A stretch of 64,000 nucleotides of DNA from Thamnidium elegans (Eukaryota > Mucoromycota > Mucoromycetes > Mucorales > Mucoraceae), in the NCBI GenBank assembly GCA_025201345.1, contig JAIXMG010000011.1, forward strand, positions 806,001-870,000. The letters are read 5' to 3'. The position numbers and the translations under genes are program-made. Below the pieces are notes generated by a model, which was not told the DNA's origin, searched no databases, and saw only the letters and a list, made by a program, of their open reading frames with translations. Shown here piece after piece: positions 20,713 to 30,494 of the stretch; the stretch's first letter is position 1, and each line of letters starts with the position of its first letter.

Positions 20713-21651
20713 TTAAATGAAAAGAGGAGTTACTTGACCTCTCCAAATCTCCTTGATGACTTTTTTATTTTTAATATGTCTATCGATTATAGCTGGTACG
20801 TGGCATTGCCTAACATTACCATACATGTGCCCGCCTAAACCTCTTTGATGAATAATTACGTTTCCAGCAAATTTATGACCTATAAAAAAATTATTTATTA
20901 GTTCCGAATACTTTTCCCGCTTCCCTTTCTGGGTTAACTTACCACCAAAATGACTCGTACCCCACACTTCAACGTTGGTTAATCCTTGTTCTTCAATTAC
21001 TCTTTTAAATTCATCTACAATTAATGGACCGATTTTACCACATCTCATATCTCTTCTGGTATGAGTACAGACTAATACAATTGAATCTGCTTTAATATCT
21101 TGTAATTTATTTATATCGGTGATAGGTAAAGATGAGTTTTGCCAGACAGAATTCAATACAGAATAAAGCTTGCTATCAATATCAATATGATTTGTATCAA
21201 CATTAGGGATCAATTTGAATTCAGGGAATAACATGATATCAGCTCTATCTTCTTTCGTAGGTGGTCTATCTATAACTGTTTGCAAGATGGCCTTTTCATT
21301 ACCAGGTAATGTTGGACAACGTGTCTTGAGCCAATTATTTTCTAAATTCATGATTGTTTGCATAATACCAGGTGCAGCTTCTACTTTAGCTCTAGTCCAT
21401 TCTAATCCATCACCGACACAGGCAACCAAGTGACGAAATCCGCTAGGACGTACCATAGGTTCGTTGAATTCAACCTTCTTACCTAACACTGCGGGTATTG
21501 GATGAGCTTGACAGGGGACATATCCATTTTCTGCCTTCTTGACTTCCAGATCTGGACAACATGGCTCGAATCTTGAAAACGGAAATGGCTTCTTGTCAAA
21601 CGGAATGCTAGAATAAAACCTTGTAGAATGTCTTAAATAATTTTTCAGCAT
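20713..21651 (-). CDS. AIM32: Sucraseferredoxin-like mitochondrial protein, AIM32-like
   Basis: Two exons (20943-21651 and 20713-20879) make 291 residues. The start at 21651 gives a basic, Arg/Ser-containing presequence (MLKNYLRHSTRFYSS) typical of mitochondrial import; longer upstream readings are low-complexity leader. The C-terminal thioredoxin-like ferredoxin domain shows VCTHTRRDMRCG (Cys195 and Cys204) and SHFGGHKFAGNVIIH (233-247), the Cys-x8-Cys and HxxGGHxxAGN pattern of the sucrase/ferredoxin-like family that includes yeast Aim32. Family members carry a 2Fe-2S cluster in a thioredoxin-like fold, and Aim32 has been linked to mitochondrial redox and quality control. A T10A12 tract lies in the leader at 21726-21747. 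The assignment to the family is firm; strict orthology to Aim32 is likely but not proven. Confidence 0.88.
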   Translation of the reverse strand: MLKNYLRHSTRFYSSIPFDKKPFPFSRFEPCCPDLEVKKAENGYVPCQAHPIPAVLGKKVEFNEPMVRPSGFRHLVACVGDGLEWTRAKVEAAPGIMQTIMNLENNWLKTRCPTLPGNEKAILQTVIDRPPTKEDRADIMLFPEFKLIPNVDTNHIDIDSKLYSVLNSVWQNSSLPITDINKLQDIKADSIVLVCTHTRRDMRCGKIGPLIVDEFKRVIEEQGLTNVEVWGTSHFGGKLTQKGKREKYSELINNFFIGHKFAGNVIIHQRGLGGHMYGNVRQCHVPAIIDRHIKNKKVIKEIWRGQVTPLFI

Positions 21652-21877
21652 GTTTTCAAACAAAAAAAAACCCCAAAAAAAAAACAAAAAAAAACGATAA
21701 CGAAAGGAAGAGAGCCGTTTTATACTTTTTTTTTTAAAAAAAAAAAAGTTTAATAGTACGGCGCAATGCGCGCTCTTCCGGAAAGTGTAACTCATCCTAT
21801 ATATTTTTATTTTTTTTATTAACATTATGATGATTTGAAAGGGAAAACTGTACACAAGAGAAAAGAGAGATAATTAT

Positions 21878-22543
21878 TTATTGCTGTTGTGCCTCAAATT
21901 TGATACGTGATTGAGCAAAGAGTAATTCCTGTTGTCGTAGTAACTCCTCTTCCGAAATACCTGTGTTCTCTAATCTGGTACTCTTCCTGTCTCGATCCTA
22001 TATATAATATACGCTATTTTAGTATCTAATTTTATATTCGACTTATATATATATATATATATGTATATGTATATATGTATATATGTATGTATTACCTTTT
22101 GTTGTTTCTTATGTTCTTTAAACACATCATCAACTTCCTCAACGTATTCTTCAAAACCAAGTGCTTGTAAAGCAGCTACTACATGCTCGCCTGCAATAGT
22201 CTTTTTAGTTTCCTTTTCACAAATCTCATTTGCTTCAGATGCAATTAAATGAATAAACTCTGTAATATTATTATTATAAAAATTCTCGTCAATATATAGT
22301 CTTGCTTAAAGTGAAAAGAGAAACTTACCGACGCAACAATCAATCAACAGATCGCGTGTGTCTTTAGAACAAATAATATCGTCAGGCATCATTTCGTTGA
22401 TTAACTTTTGTACAGTAGCTACGTAAGTATATGTAAGTTTATACAAGTATACATATAAAAAGAAAGGAAGAAGAAAGTAAAATACCTTTAGGAAGGGAAA
22501 GATCATCTTCACCAGTAGGCCCAGAACGCTCGTTATCACTCAT
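21878..22543 (-). CDS. NCB2: NC2 beta / Dr1 transcription repressor subunit
   Basis: Four exons (22486-22543, 22329-22418, 22096-22259, 21878-21997) close in frame to 143 residues. The sequence DDLSLPKATVQKLINEMMPD opens a histone fold (residues about 14-95), with CCVEFIHLIASEANEICEKE and TIAGEHVVAALQALGF following, all diagnostic for the NC2 beta subunit. NC2 beta pairs with NC2 alpha on TBP-bound promoters and blocks TFIIA/TFIIB entry. The tail RLENTGISEEELLRQQELLF is the conserved Dr1 segment after the fold. Length matches short fungal members. It is the first of three minus-strand genes in a row (NC2, AIM32-like, Sec2-like). Confidence 0.95.
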
Positions 22544-23297
22544 TTATAATAAAAAAAAGTAAAGCATTCAACTAAACAAAATAAAAGGAAAAAAAAAAGA
22601 AAGAGAAAATAGAATCATTTTATATACATTCTCCTCAAACAAGATATTTCGTGACCCCAATTCGGTGGCTTTCATTTCTTCGTGTCACTTTTTTTCACTT
22701 TTTTTTAAAGACTGCAAATTTATTACATGTATAAAGGTTTGTTTGATAGTAAAGGTTTACTGTAAAAAAGGTTTGTTTTTTATTGATAAAATTGTAAAGT
22801 GTCAACTATACACAACACCTATTTTTCTTTATTTTATTTTTTTCTGTTGTACAAGTAACTCTAATTTTTTTATTTTTTTATCTTGTTATCAGATTATTTA
22901 GTCTTTATGCTACTAATAAAAGAGCTTTTTTCCTTCCTATCTGTTCAAAATTGCTAGCGTAAGCATTACTATCATGGTTATCTTTATGTATTTTTTACTA
23001 TAAACACGAAAAAGGAAAAAAGGCAATAAAGTTCCCAACGGAATGGTCACAAATGAAGTCACGTTTTTAAGACAATTACCTTCTCATGGACAAAGACGAA
23101 AAAAGCTTTCCTTTTCTTTTATATAAACATATATATATTTTTTAGATTATATCCAATACAATGTATCCATAATGATCTTGGGTTCATTATATCAATAAAA
23201 CCATTAAAAAGTATATTTTATATAAATTACAGCAGCTTTTTTTTTCAACAAATCCAATTATTATTACTATTCTTTCCTTTTTCTTTTACTATTAATC
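22544..23297. other. Divergent intergenic region between NC2 beta and an F-box gene
   Basis: No gene was found. The region must hold promoters for NC2 beta (leftward) and for the F-box gene (rightward). It is rich in T runs. A plus-strand frame at 22665-22901 is almost all Phe/Ile/Tyr/Cys from A+T-rich DNA and is not believed. Confidence 0.5.
23212..23226 (+). promoter_or_regulatory. Possible TATA element of the F-box gene at 23298
   Basis: TATATTTTATATAAA lies about 72 bp before the ATG. A+T richness makes chance matches common, so this is only suggestive. Confidence 0.25.
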
Positions 23298-25322
23298 ATG
23301 CATTTGTGTGATCTTCCTTACGAAGTGTTTAGCGAAATTTTAGTGTTTCTACCTCGAAAAAGTGTCTACCAATGTATGCAAGTATCTAAACTATGGTTTA
23401 ACTACTCGGCAAGTGCATTTTATGGAAACTTGGTATTAAATGGTAATCATATCAAGCGGTTAGAACACTATCTAGTTATCCACAAGTCCATAGGGGATGC
23501 CGGTATTACAAAGTACGGTTATTTAGTCAGGCAATTAAAAATTCAAGACGATGATCCTAGGTCACTTGCCAATCCTCATCTTATACTGGGTACCATATTA
23601 TCTTTTTTGCCAAATATTACTAAAATTGATTTATCATGCAGCGTGGATTGTATTCCTTATCTCTATAATTTAACGCATTTGAAAAGCTTAAAGTCTATCA
23701 AGAATATTGAACATATCAAGGTTTTCAATAAGGATGTTATTACTAATATTGGTGGGAACCGTAAAATTAAAGACTATTACTTGAGCGCGTGCTTTACATT
23801 CCGTGAAACCTTGACACATCTCGAGTTACTAGAACCCTTTAAAAATTTCAATATTGATGATGTACGTGGCGTTAACTACTTGAATGTCTTATCCAATTTC
23901 CCTAAACTACGACATCTCATCGTGTATTACAACATGGAAAATCGTCAAAATGCTCATATGATATATCCTTCCATATTGTCCATCTGCCCCAATTTGGTTG
24001 GTTTCACACTCGCCTGTCGTACAAGACAATCAGAGAGCGCTATAACTCATCCTTCAAACTGTATAAATAAAAATCGTATTGCACAATATCCCATGTCTAA
24101 CGCTACTAATTTGAAGTACCTTAGTCTTACTTTACCAACCCTTGACAAGTTTCAAATGGCTTATATCGTTTCTAATGTTCGTGCTTGTCGATTAGAAAAG
24201 CTAGTATTAAATTTCGATCATTGGGATACTCTCAATTACTGGATACCCAACTGCAATTTAGCTAAAGTTAAAAACTTTGCTCGACACTTGAGTTTAGCTG
24301 AGAATCTTGAAATTACTATAGTACAGGGCCCTTTCAAACAAGATATAAAGTTATTGTCGTCGTCTCCGAGTAAACTAGATTTGGTTAAAATTTATTTGCA
24401 AATGTACAAGTTATTTGATCTGTTACGTGCTTTTCAAGGTAATAGAAATTATTCTCATTTTGAAATCACTGGTACCATTATTATAAAGAGAGAGAAAGAA
24501 AAATTTAGAGAAATATCGCTAATCCGTTCCCGTATCTTTAACCGTGTTATTGAATTGGAACAAACCATCGATGCACAATTCTTTTGTAAAAGGAGTAACA
24601 ATATACTAACAGCAAAGTTCGGTAATGGTATCTCTATTCGTACACACCTTAAAAAAGTAAAGATATTGGTTTGGCTTGAAAATTTTGTAAATATTTTGGA
24701 GTTTGTACTACGCAAGTGTCTTTTTGCTACTCACATTATATTTGAAGTATTTAATCCTCATGGTAATGAAAAACCGGCTTATTTAGAAATTGAATTCCCA
24801 ACAACTTTTCGTCCTGATGAAGATCCCCGTTGGTCCCCTGTAATCAAAATGGATTATGCGCTAATTCACCCTGTTATATTGGCTAGTTTAAGCGCTTGTT
24901 TACCTCTTATGACCGAATTAACTTTTACCAACGTCACAAAACAGAATATAGAGCGGTCTCCGTTACAATTACACAGTATCGAGTACCTAAGACACTTGGT
25001 TTTTGAATTTACGTCTACTGGTAAAGTCCCTGATCATTCCTTGTACTTCGAGCTGCACTTTATTGCTGAAGATGACAATAAGCAAAGCGTTTTTCATAAG
25101 TATTTAATTGATTACTTTGATGAAACTTTTGCTGCCAAACACTTTAATGAATTGTATTCGGCCCATAACCCGTCCATTGTGGCCTCGTACACTCATATCG
25201 ATATTGTCTCCGTTCGTCTTGATGGAAAGTTAGTTCGAACTATCAGTGTTCCTCCTATACTACCTGGAAGACCAAAAATCAAAAAATTTGTTGATCGCAT
25301 TTTACACGGTCGAAAATTTTAA
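23298..25322 (+). CDS. F-box protein with LRR-like C-terminal region (paralogue B)
   Basis: An intron-free frame of 674 residues begins at an ATG that directly precedes the F-box (LCDLPYEVFSEILVFLP, then KSVYQCMQVSKLW, residues 3-35). The long remainder has spaced leucine-rich strands such as ITKIDLSCS, LTHLELLEP and LRHLIVYYN and is probably a divergent LRR solenoid. It should act as substrate receptor of an SCF ubiquitin ligase. It is paralogous to the genes at 37-1950 and 25511-27511; similarity runs along the whole length (for example KYGYLV after the F-box in both A and B). The next paralogue starts 188 bp downstream in the same direction, which indicates tandem duplication. Confidence 0.87.
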   Translation: MHLCDLPYEVFSEILVFLPRKSVYQCMQVSKLWFNYSASAFYGNLVLNGNHIKRLEHYLVIHKSIGDAGITKYGYLVRQLKIQDDDPRSLANPHLILGTILSFLPNITKIDLSCSVDCIPYLYNLTHLKSLKSIKNIEHIKVFNKDVITNIGGNRKIKDYYLSACFTFRETLTHLELLEPFKNFNIDDVRGVNYLNVLSNFPKLRHLIVYYNMENRQNAHMIYPSILSICPNLVGFTLACRTRQSESAITHPSNCINKNRIAQYPMSNATNLKYLSLTLPTLDKFQMAYIVSNVRACRLEKLVLNFDHWDTLNYWIPNCNLAKVKNFARHLSLAENLEITIVQGPFKQDIKLLSSSPSKLDLVKIYLQMYKLFDLLRAFQGNRNYSHFEITGTIIIKREKEKFREISLIRSRIFNRVIELEQTIDAQFFCKRSNNILTAKFGNGISIRTHLKKVKILVWLENFVNILEFVLRKCLFATHIIFEVFNPHGNEKPAYLEIEFPTTFRPDEDPRWSPVIKMDYALIHPVILASLSACLPLMTELTFTNVTKQNIERSPLQLHSIEYLRHLVFEFTSTGKVPDHSLYFELHFIAEDDNKQSVFHKYLIDYFDETFAAKHFNELYSAHNPSIVASYTHIDIVSVRLDGKLVRTISVPPILPGRPKIKKFVDRILHGRKF

Positions 25323-25510
25323 AAAATAAAGTACGTGTAATTTATGTGGTTAGTTGAAAGCTTTTTTTAATAAAATATGTTGTTACTAATAGAAAAAAAA
25401 AAGTAGTTTCATAGACTTTAAATGTGGGGCTCATTATATGCCAAATAGAATAAATACCTTTAATACTCTTTTTTTTCCTTATTTTTTTTTATAAACGAGT
25501 ACCGTTATCA

Positions 25511-27511
25511 ATGTCTACACTACTTACTCTTCCCAAGAAAGTTATATGCAATATTCTTCAAGCGTTAGGTCGTCGCAACATGTTTCGATGTCTTTTTGTG
25601 AATAAAAAGCTTCATTTGATAGCTATTGAAATATTTTACAAAAACATGGTATTAAATCAAGAGTATTTAGAACTGTTTGAATATTATTTTTTACCGAGGG
25701 ACCCTACAGACAATGCTAGTTTTCGTAGACACCATCATTTGATTCAAGAACTAAATCTTTCAAGAGTCGAGTCTATCAAGATAGCTGATACGGATAGGTT
25801 TTTTTTTATTGGTGTCTTTTTCTTCCCATCATTAACATCGATTGATATCTCGAATGATTGTAGAAAATCTAGTATTTTAGAATATTTACTTTACTTTATA
25901 GATCAAAAAAATTTACCTCACTTGCAAAAAATCACAGCTTTTAAGACCGGTATTTACGCAAATGTAAACACGACACATACCATAAAAAATCTTTACCTGT
26001 GTGTGTGTTTTCGATACCGCCGTAGTTTAACTCATCTTGAAATACTCGAACCGTACGAGAATTATACTTTACATCTGAAAGAAAATCATCAAATGCATTT
26101 AAATTTATTACCATTTTTTAAGAAGGTGACTCATTTAGTTCTGTATTGTCAATTGCAAGATGAACACGTTGACTGCTTAATAAGTTCTACTGTTATTTCT
26201 TCTTGTCCAGATTTGATTGATTTTCGAATTGTTTGTAATAGTGATTATACTGAAATATCTGAAGACGGTGTTTATACAGAACCAGATTATCCGACGATTA
26301 AAGGGTTACGAAACGCAATATATATCGATGACCCTGTGTCAGTACATTTGAAGAATGTTTCACTAGAGTTACGAACAATAAATACTGCTTGTATGAATAA
26401 TATTCTAAAGAATATCCCTACATCTCTACTCGATAAGTTTAAGCTGACTCTTGCTTGTAGACAAGAATTTTATGAATGGGTCACATACACCAATATTGAT
26501 ACAATCAAAGAATTTTTACAGCATATCAAGCTTGCTAAAGAACCAACAATTACTTCTCGATATGTGGGTACATTATTAACTGCTAAAGATCGCCTACAAT
26601 CAATATTATACCCTGTACGTAAAATATGGTCCCTTTCAAATACGTTAACACGAAGTAGCTCAAAGATAATATTTGAAATACATTTTGCAAGAGCTGATAT
26701 AGAAAATGCGTTATATTATACTTTGGAACTTGAGAACAAAATTTTGAGGGTGTTTCAAGTCATAGATGAAAGAAACTTTTTTAGTGGCAAATATCCTTAC
26801 CTTCAGTTAGCACCGTTTTATGATACAGTCTTTGGTGAAGCGATTGATGAAATGGTGATTGAACTATCGGACTACGATCTTGGTCGCCGGTGTCATCACT
26901 TACTAGAACAATATTCACACGTAAAGAAGTTAGACGTTACTGTAAAAAGAGGATCTTCAATACTAAAGTTATGTGCACACAAAAAATCAATGACAAGAGT
27001 GCCTGACCATCTGCAGAAAAAAGGAACGCATCCTATTAAAAATCATTATTCGCCCATCGATTTAGAAATAAACCGTAAATTCTTTGCAACGGTGACGATG
27101 GCTCATCTTATTATTGATTCGCTTGTCATTGAATCGTTTAAAATTACAGAGTTACCAATAGGTGCAAGTAAATATGATCTAAAACTCAAACTGAAAACTC
27201 AATTTAAGCATCTGGTACTGGACTTGAAGATGTTTCAAAAAATTGAAGAGCCTGTTCCGGTACTTGTCGCGCTTATCAATTATGTGGATAGGACTAAATT
27301 GGAACTGATGTTTCTTGCAAATTTGGAGCATTGCACTATCACGTACACACCTGGATTATTTGATAGTGCTGATAACAAAGCTTGCAAAGCTCGGTTAGAG
27401 TTTTGGTACGAAGGGTGTGAAGAATTAACTGTTTGCTACGGTAGCGATATTATTTACAATAAGCCTTATAGTCAAATGGATAAAATTAAATGTCTTCAAG
27501 ATGAAAAATAA
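25511..27511 (+). CDS. F-box protein with LRR-like C-terminal region (paralogue C)
   Basis: An intron-free frame of 666 residues starts with MSTLLTLPKKVICNILQAL, a degenerate F-box (residues about 5-40, with NMFRCLFVNKKLH in place of SVYQCMQVSKLW). Its leucine-rich strands (LTHLEILEP, VTHLVLYCQ, LVLDLKMF) line up with paralogue B. The F-box is weaker than in A and B, so Skp1 binding is less certain. The C-terminal part matches the relic at 2236-2573, which shows that at least one further copy existed. Function beyond probable SCF receptor is unknown. Confidence 0.83.
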   Translation: MSTLLTLPKKVICNILQALGRRNMFRCLFVNKKLHLIAIEIFYKNMVLNQEYLELFEYYFLPRDPTDNASFRRHHHLIQELNLSRVESIKIADTDRFFFIGVFFFPSLTSIDISNDCRKSSILEYLLYFIDQKNLPHLQKITAFKTGIYANVNTTHTIKNLYLCVCFRYRRSLTHLEILEPYENYTLHLKENHQMHLNLLPFFKKVTHLVLYCQLQDEHVDCLISSTVISSCPDLIDFRIVCNSDYTEISEDGVYTEPDYPTIKGLRNAIYIDDPVSVHLKNVSLELRTINTACMNNILKNIPTSLLDKFKLTLACRQEFYEWVTYTNIDTIKEFLQHIKLAKEPTITSRYVGTLLTAKDRLQSILYPVRKIWSLSNTLTRSSSKIIFEIHFARADIENALYYTLELENKILRVFQVIDERNFFSGKYPYLQLAPFYDTVFGEAIDEMVIELSDYDLGRRCHHLLEQYSHVKKLDVTVKRGSSILKLCAHKKSMTRVPDHLQKKGTHPIKNHYSPIDLEINRKFFATVTMAHLIIDSLVIESFKITELPIGASKYDLKLKLKTQFKHLVLDLKMFQKIEEPVPVLVALINYVDRTKLELMFLANLEHCTITYTPGLFDSADNKACKARLEFWYEGCEELTVCYGSDIIYNKPYSQMDKIKCLQDEK

Positions 27512-27566
27512 TTAGATAAATAAACTTCATGCTAAAAAAAACAGTATATTAAGAAGTGGTCATTGT

Positions 27567-27940
27567 GGCGGCCGTTTTCGTCCACAAAGACGACTTTCGG
27601 CCGCGAATAAAATGCAGAGAAACATCAATTTTTATTTTAATTCTTGAAACTTAAACTCGTGAAGAATAATACATTTCTTTTCTTTTTATTTTCTCATACT
27701 TTTTCATCCTTTAAAATCACTTTAAAATTTACATCTCTAAGTTTTTTTTTTTTTTTTTTACATCATGCCTCGTGTAAGCTCTCTCAATTGTGTTGGATCA
27801 CTTGTGTCGGTAGTCCCAAAAACTGCAAGTTATTAATTAGAACTGTTTTCAATACCTTTCTCTCTTTTTTTTTATAATAAAAATATACTTTTATAATTAT
27901 TCTATTAATGTTTATATATGCGGAAGAAAACGGCCGCGCC
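27567..27940. mobile_element. Small inverted-repeat (MITE-like) element
   Basis: GGCGGCCGTTTTCGTCC at 27567-27583 is mirrored by GGAAGAAAACGGCCGCGCC at 27922-27940, whose reverse complement is GGCGCGGCCGTTTTCTTCC. These G+C-rich ends stand out from the A+T-rich surroundings and enclose about 340 bp without a credible gene (poly-T of 17 inside). A second CGGCCGCG box lies just inside the left end (near 27598). No clear target-site duplication was seen. A non-autonomous DNA transposon is the likeliest reading. Confidence 0.45.
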
Positions 27941-28082
27941 TAAAAAGGCAATTGACCTATTTGAGAACGAAACGAGAGAATCATATAAGAGTCGCTATTC
28001 TCATTAGCTGTACTTCTCGTTTTTCTTTTCACACACACAACAGCGAGAATTTTTATTCAAAGATTGAAATGACGAGAGCGCA

Positions 28083-28807
28083 CTAATAACCATTCAGGAC
28101 ACGAGACTTCACATTTTCTGCCACTAATTTGTTTGCTAAAACGAGGCTTGTTGACATCACGTTGGCCAAAGACATCAATTTTTCATTGAGGAAATGGTTT
28201 TCCAAGATATCTACAGCGTTTTCATCGTGGTATAGTTCAAATATTTGTTGCAGTATGGATTTCACTTGCCCATCTTGGCACTTGGACAATAAAGTATTCA
28301 CGAAAGTTTTTGGCAACATTGGATCAGTGTTAGAATGGACAGTTTCCGCAATGTTAAGAAAAAATTTCGAGGATATTTTTGCTGCTGATTCGCGTCCTGT
28401 GTCAGGTGCTTCGTATAAGGTGAAAATGCTATATGGTTGTGACCGCAGGTCATTTGCAAAGATACTTGACACACGACAAAGGAGGTATGTTGAAGGATAT
28501 TGGAACTTTGATCGTAATTGTCGAAGTTGGTATCGCAGATCAAACCGATCAACCTTGTTTGCATTTCGATTGCTTGCCAAGCTGCTGGCCTTTTTGATCG
28601 AATCGCTATCCAAGAAAATTGACACCGTCAAAGCTGCACTTTCGTCCAATTCAAAATGCGAGATGATCCCCCAACACTTGCTTCATGAATGGAATCGATT
28701 CGGAGACCTGATGTGATTAATGCGTTCAATGCCTTGTGAAATATGCAGACTATATATCCCTCTTCATCTTCGTTATTATTACGATATAGCACATCAAAAC
28801 TAAACAT
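28083..28807 (-). pseudogene. Unrecognised gene with one frameshift
   Basis: An ATG at 28807 opens MFSFDVLYRNNNEDEEGYIV and continues through ITSGLRIDSIHEASVGGSS; close to 28660 the coding trend switches to a second frame (HFELDESAALTVSIFLDS) that runs to a stop at 28083 (last residues VENVKSRVLNGY). With one frame change the product would be about 240 residues, mostly helical, with no recognisable domain. Either the gene is recently broken or there is a sequencing error. It lies on the same strand as the zinc-finger relic at 29148-29830 and its ATG overlaps a perfect 26-bp palindrome. The GC content and codon use look richer than flanking DNA. Confidence 0.5.
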
Positions 28808-29049
28808 TATTAATCATCGATGATTAATAATACAATATAGAATTGTCCTAAACAATCATCCGCTTTATTATTATCAATGACAGGGCAACTGTCATTTAAT
28901 AATAAGAACTACCAATTAAACACAATGCGCATAAATGCTTAAACTAATCCAGATAACAAACCAATCGGATTATCAATAAGGATTAACCATAATCCTTATG
29001 ACATTTAAAACTGACTTTTCTTACTCTACAATTAGAATGTCTAATTGTA
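28806..29049. repeat. Cluster of perfect and near-perfect inverted repeats
   Basis: Four hairpins lie within 245 bp. 28806-28831 is a perfect 26-bp palindrome (left half ATTATTAATCATC). 28865-28905 has arms around AATGACAG/CTGTCATT with loop GGCAA, extended by TTATTATT on both sides. 28976-28999 has perfect 10-bp arms ATAAGGATTA/TAATCCTTAT with loop ACCA. 29027-29049 has perfect 10-bp arms TACAATTAGA/TCTAATTGTA with loop ATG. They separate two broken same-strand coding blocks. Their role is unknown: operator-like sites, replication or transposition ends are all possible. Confidence 0.7.
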
Positions 29050-29147
29050 TAACCCCTTTAGTATAAATACATCCTTCTTTTTCATCTAAAATAAAAACAA
29101 TCACAATTAAGACTTTTATCAGTACTTTAAAGGACTTGTTTTCTACT

Positions 29148-29830
29148 GTATATTTCATCGCAGTGGGTTAGAGCGATTTCTTCCACTTGATTGTCATCCA
29201 GTGATGCAAATGGTTGTAATTTCAAGCTATCTGCAATCCACAGGGCTTTGTTTCTCTAACAGGTAGAACCGCCTGATTGTCTTAAGGCACGTAAAATTGA
29301 TTCATCAAACCTTCTTCAAGGGCTATCAACAGATTCAGGAAACACAGTGCTGAGTTCTGTGGCCTTCATTTCGATGGTGGCAATGGTCGTGTCCTCAATG
29401 TCACTTTCTTCATCACTAGATGAATTAGCTGTATTTGATACAATAATGGTCAGCAGAAAAGACTTGATAATTATATTCGTTCTTACCAGAAGAATCGCAG
29501 CATTTCCCAGCGTGTCGATAAAAACGAGTGCGAGTGCTTGAACAGGTAACCATGTCTTGTTGCAAAAGGGGCGTTCAAATCGGTTTGTCATCTCATTGCG
29601 TTCCAAACGAAGGATGGTTGGTTGTTCTGAATCTGGTAGAAAGAATTTCGCACATGTTAACGAACAAAACACAAAATATAAGAAAAGAACAAACCTTCAC
29701 TTTCCATGTATTTCACTGAAATAAAAGGTGTATGATAATTCTTTTCATGACGTTTTAGTGACCCGCCAGCCGATATATTGCATTTGTTACATGTTGTTTT
29801 TGTGTCTGATGTTGCTATGATAAGTATCTA
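29148..29830 (-). pseudogene. C2H2 zinc-finger gene relic
   Basis: The first exon (about 29706-29829) encodes a C2H2 finger, TCNKCNISAGGSLKRHEKNYH (shown with one residue overlap), followed by SVKYMESE. A plausible intron joins it to DSEQPTILRLERNEMTNRFE and RPFCNKTW. After that the frame changes, a 58-bp intron-like GTAAGA...TACAG follows, then an acidic segment (NSSSDEESDIEDTT), a stop at 29316, and further coding-like sequence with two more stops (FDESILRALRQSGGSTC, then NKALWIADSLKLQPFASLDD). No starting ATG is visible before the finger, so an upstream exon is missing. It looks like a decayed DNA-binding protein gene of an accessory element. Confidence 0.5.
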
Positions 29831-29879
29831 AACAAAAAATAAGAAGAAAAAACAACTTGGGAAGGAACGCAAGCCAAAA

Positions 29880-30245
29880 AAAAACAGTGTGCAGGAACGC
29901 AGTTGGAACTCAGTTGGAACGCAGGCCAATAACTTCTCCTTGAAAAAAATCTTTGAACCATGACTGTCCATTTTCAAAACCACTTTTTTTTTGTGCTTTT
30001 GCTTGTTATTATAATGGTTCTCCGTTGCGACAGCTGTCTAGACATTTATGAGTATGAGAAACGAATCCTTCAAAATCACTCAATTCCAAACACTTTGATG
30101 CCTCGCTGATTCGTGTCATCAACGTCTTGCTTTCCAAGAACCTATTGCGTTTAAAAAAAAGGGTACGATCTGTATTGAGAAAAGAGTTCTTCCAAAAAAA
30201 AAGAAAAGAAAACGTCTGAAAATAAAAGTGATTTCGTCTAAAATT
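29880..30245 (-). repeat. Dispersed gene-derived repeat R1, copy 2
   Basis: This is a near-identical copy of 4138-4490, including GGAACGCAGGCCAATAACTT, the same T-run and the minus-strand coding end SDFEGFV...CLDSC-RNGEPL. This copy has a partial duplication of the GTTGGAAC unit (GCAGTTGGAACTCAGTTGGA) at its left end. It adjoins the zinc-finger relic and may mark the edge of the accessory island. Confidence 0.65.
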
Positions 30246-30494
30246 AAATGGCGACTACGTCTGAAAATAAAGAAAGTGCCAAATTCAATAAGCCTGACTG
30301 TATCTTTTTTGACTTCTTAAATGTACCATCTAATATATATATATTTAATCAACAACGTAGAAATAATTGGCTCTAATAGTTTTTTTTTATTATTATAATA
30401 ATAATCCCATAAACAGAGGTTTACGAAAAAATTATATATATACCGTAAACTTGTTTATGAAAGAAAAGGGTATATTGTGTATGGAGAGGTGCCT

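Noticed and set aside
28129..28716. 195-codon plus-strand frame antisense to the unknown gene
   Set aside because: Both strands are open, but the minus strand starts with a natural ATG frame and has more typical residue use; the plus frame is Cys/Trp/Arg-rich as expected of an antisense shadow.
29347..29541. Plus-strand frame antisense to the zinc-finger relic
   Set aside because: The minus strand has the finger, splice signals and acidic segment; this one is a shadow.
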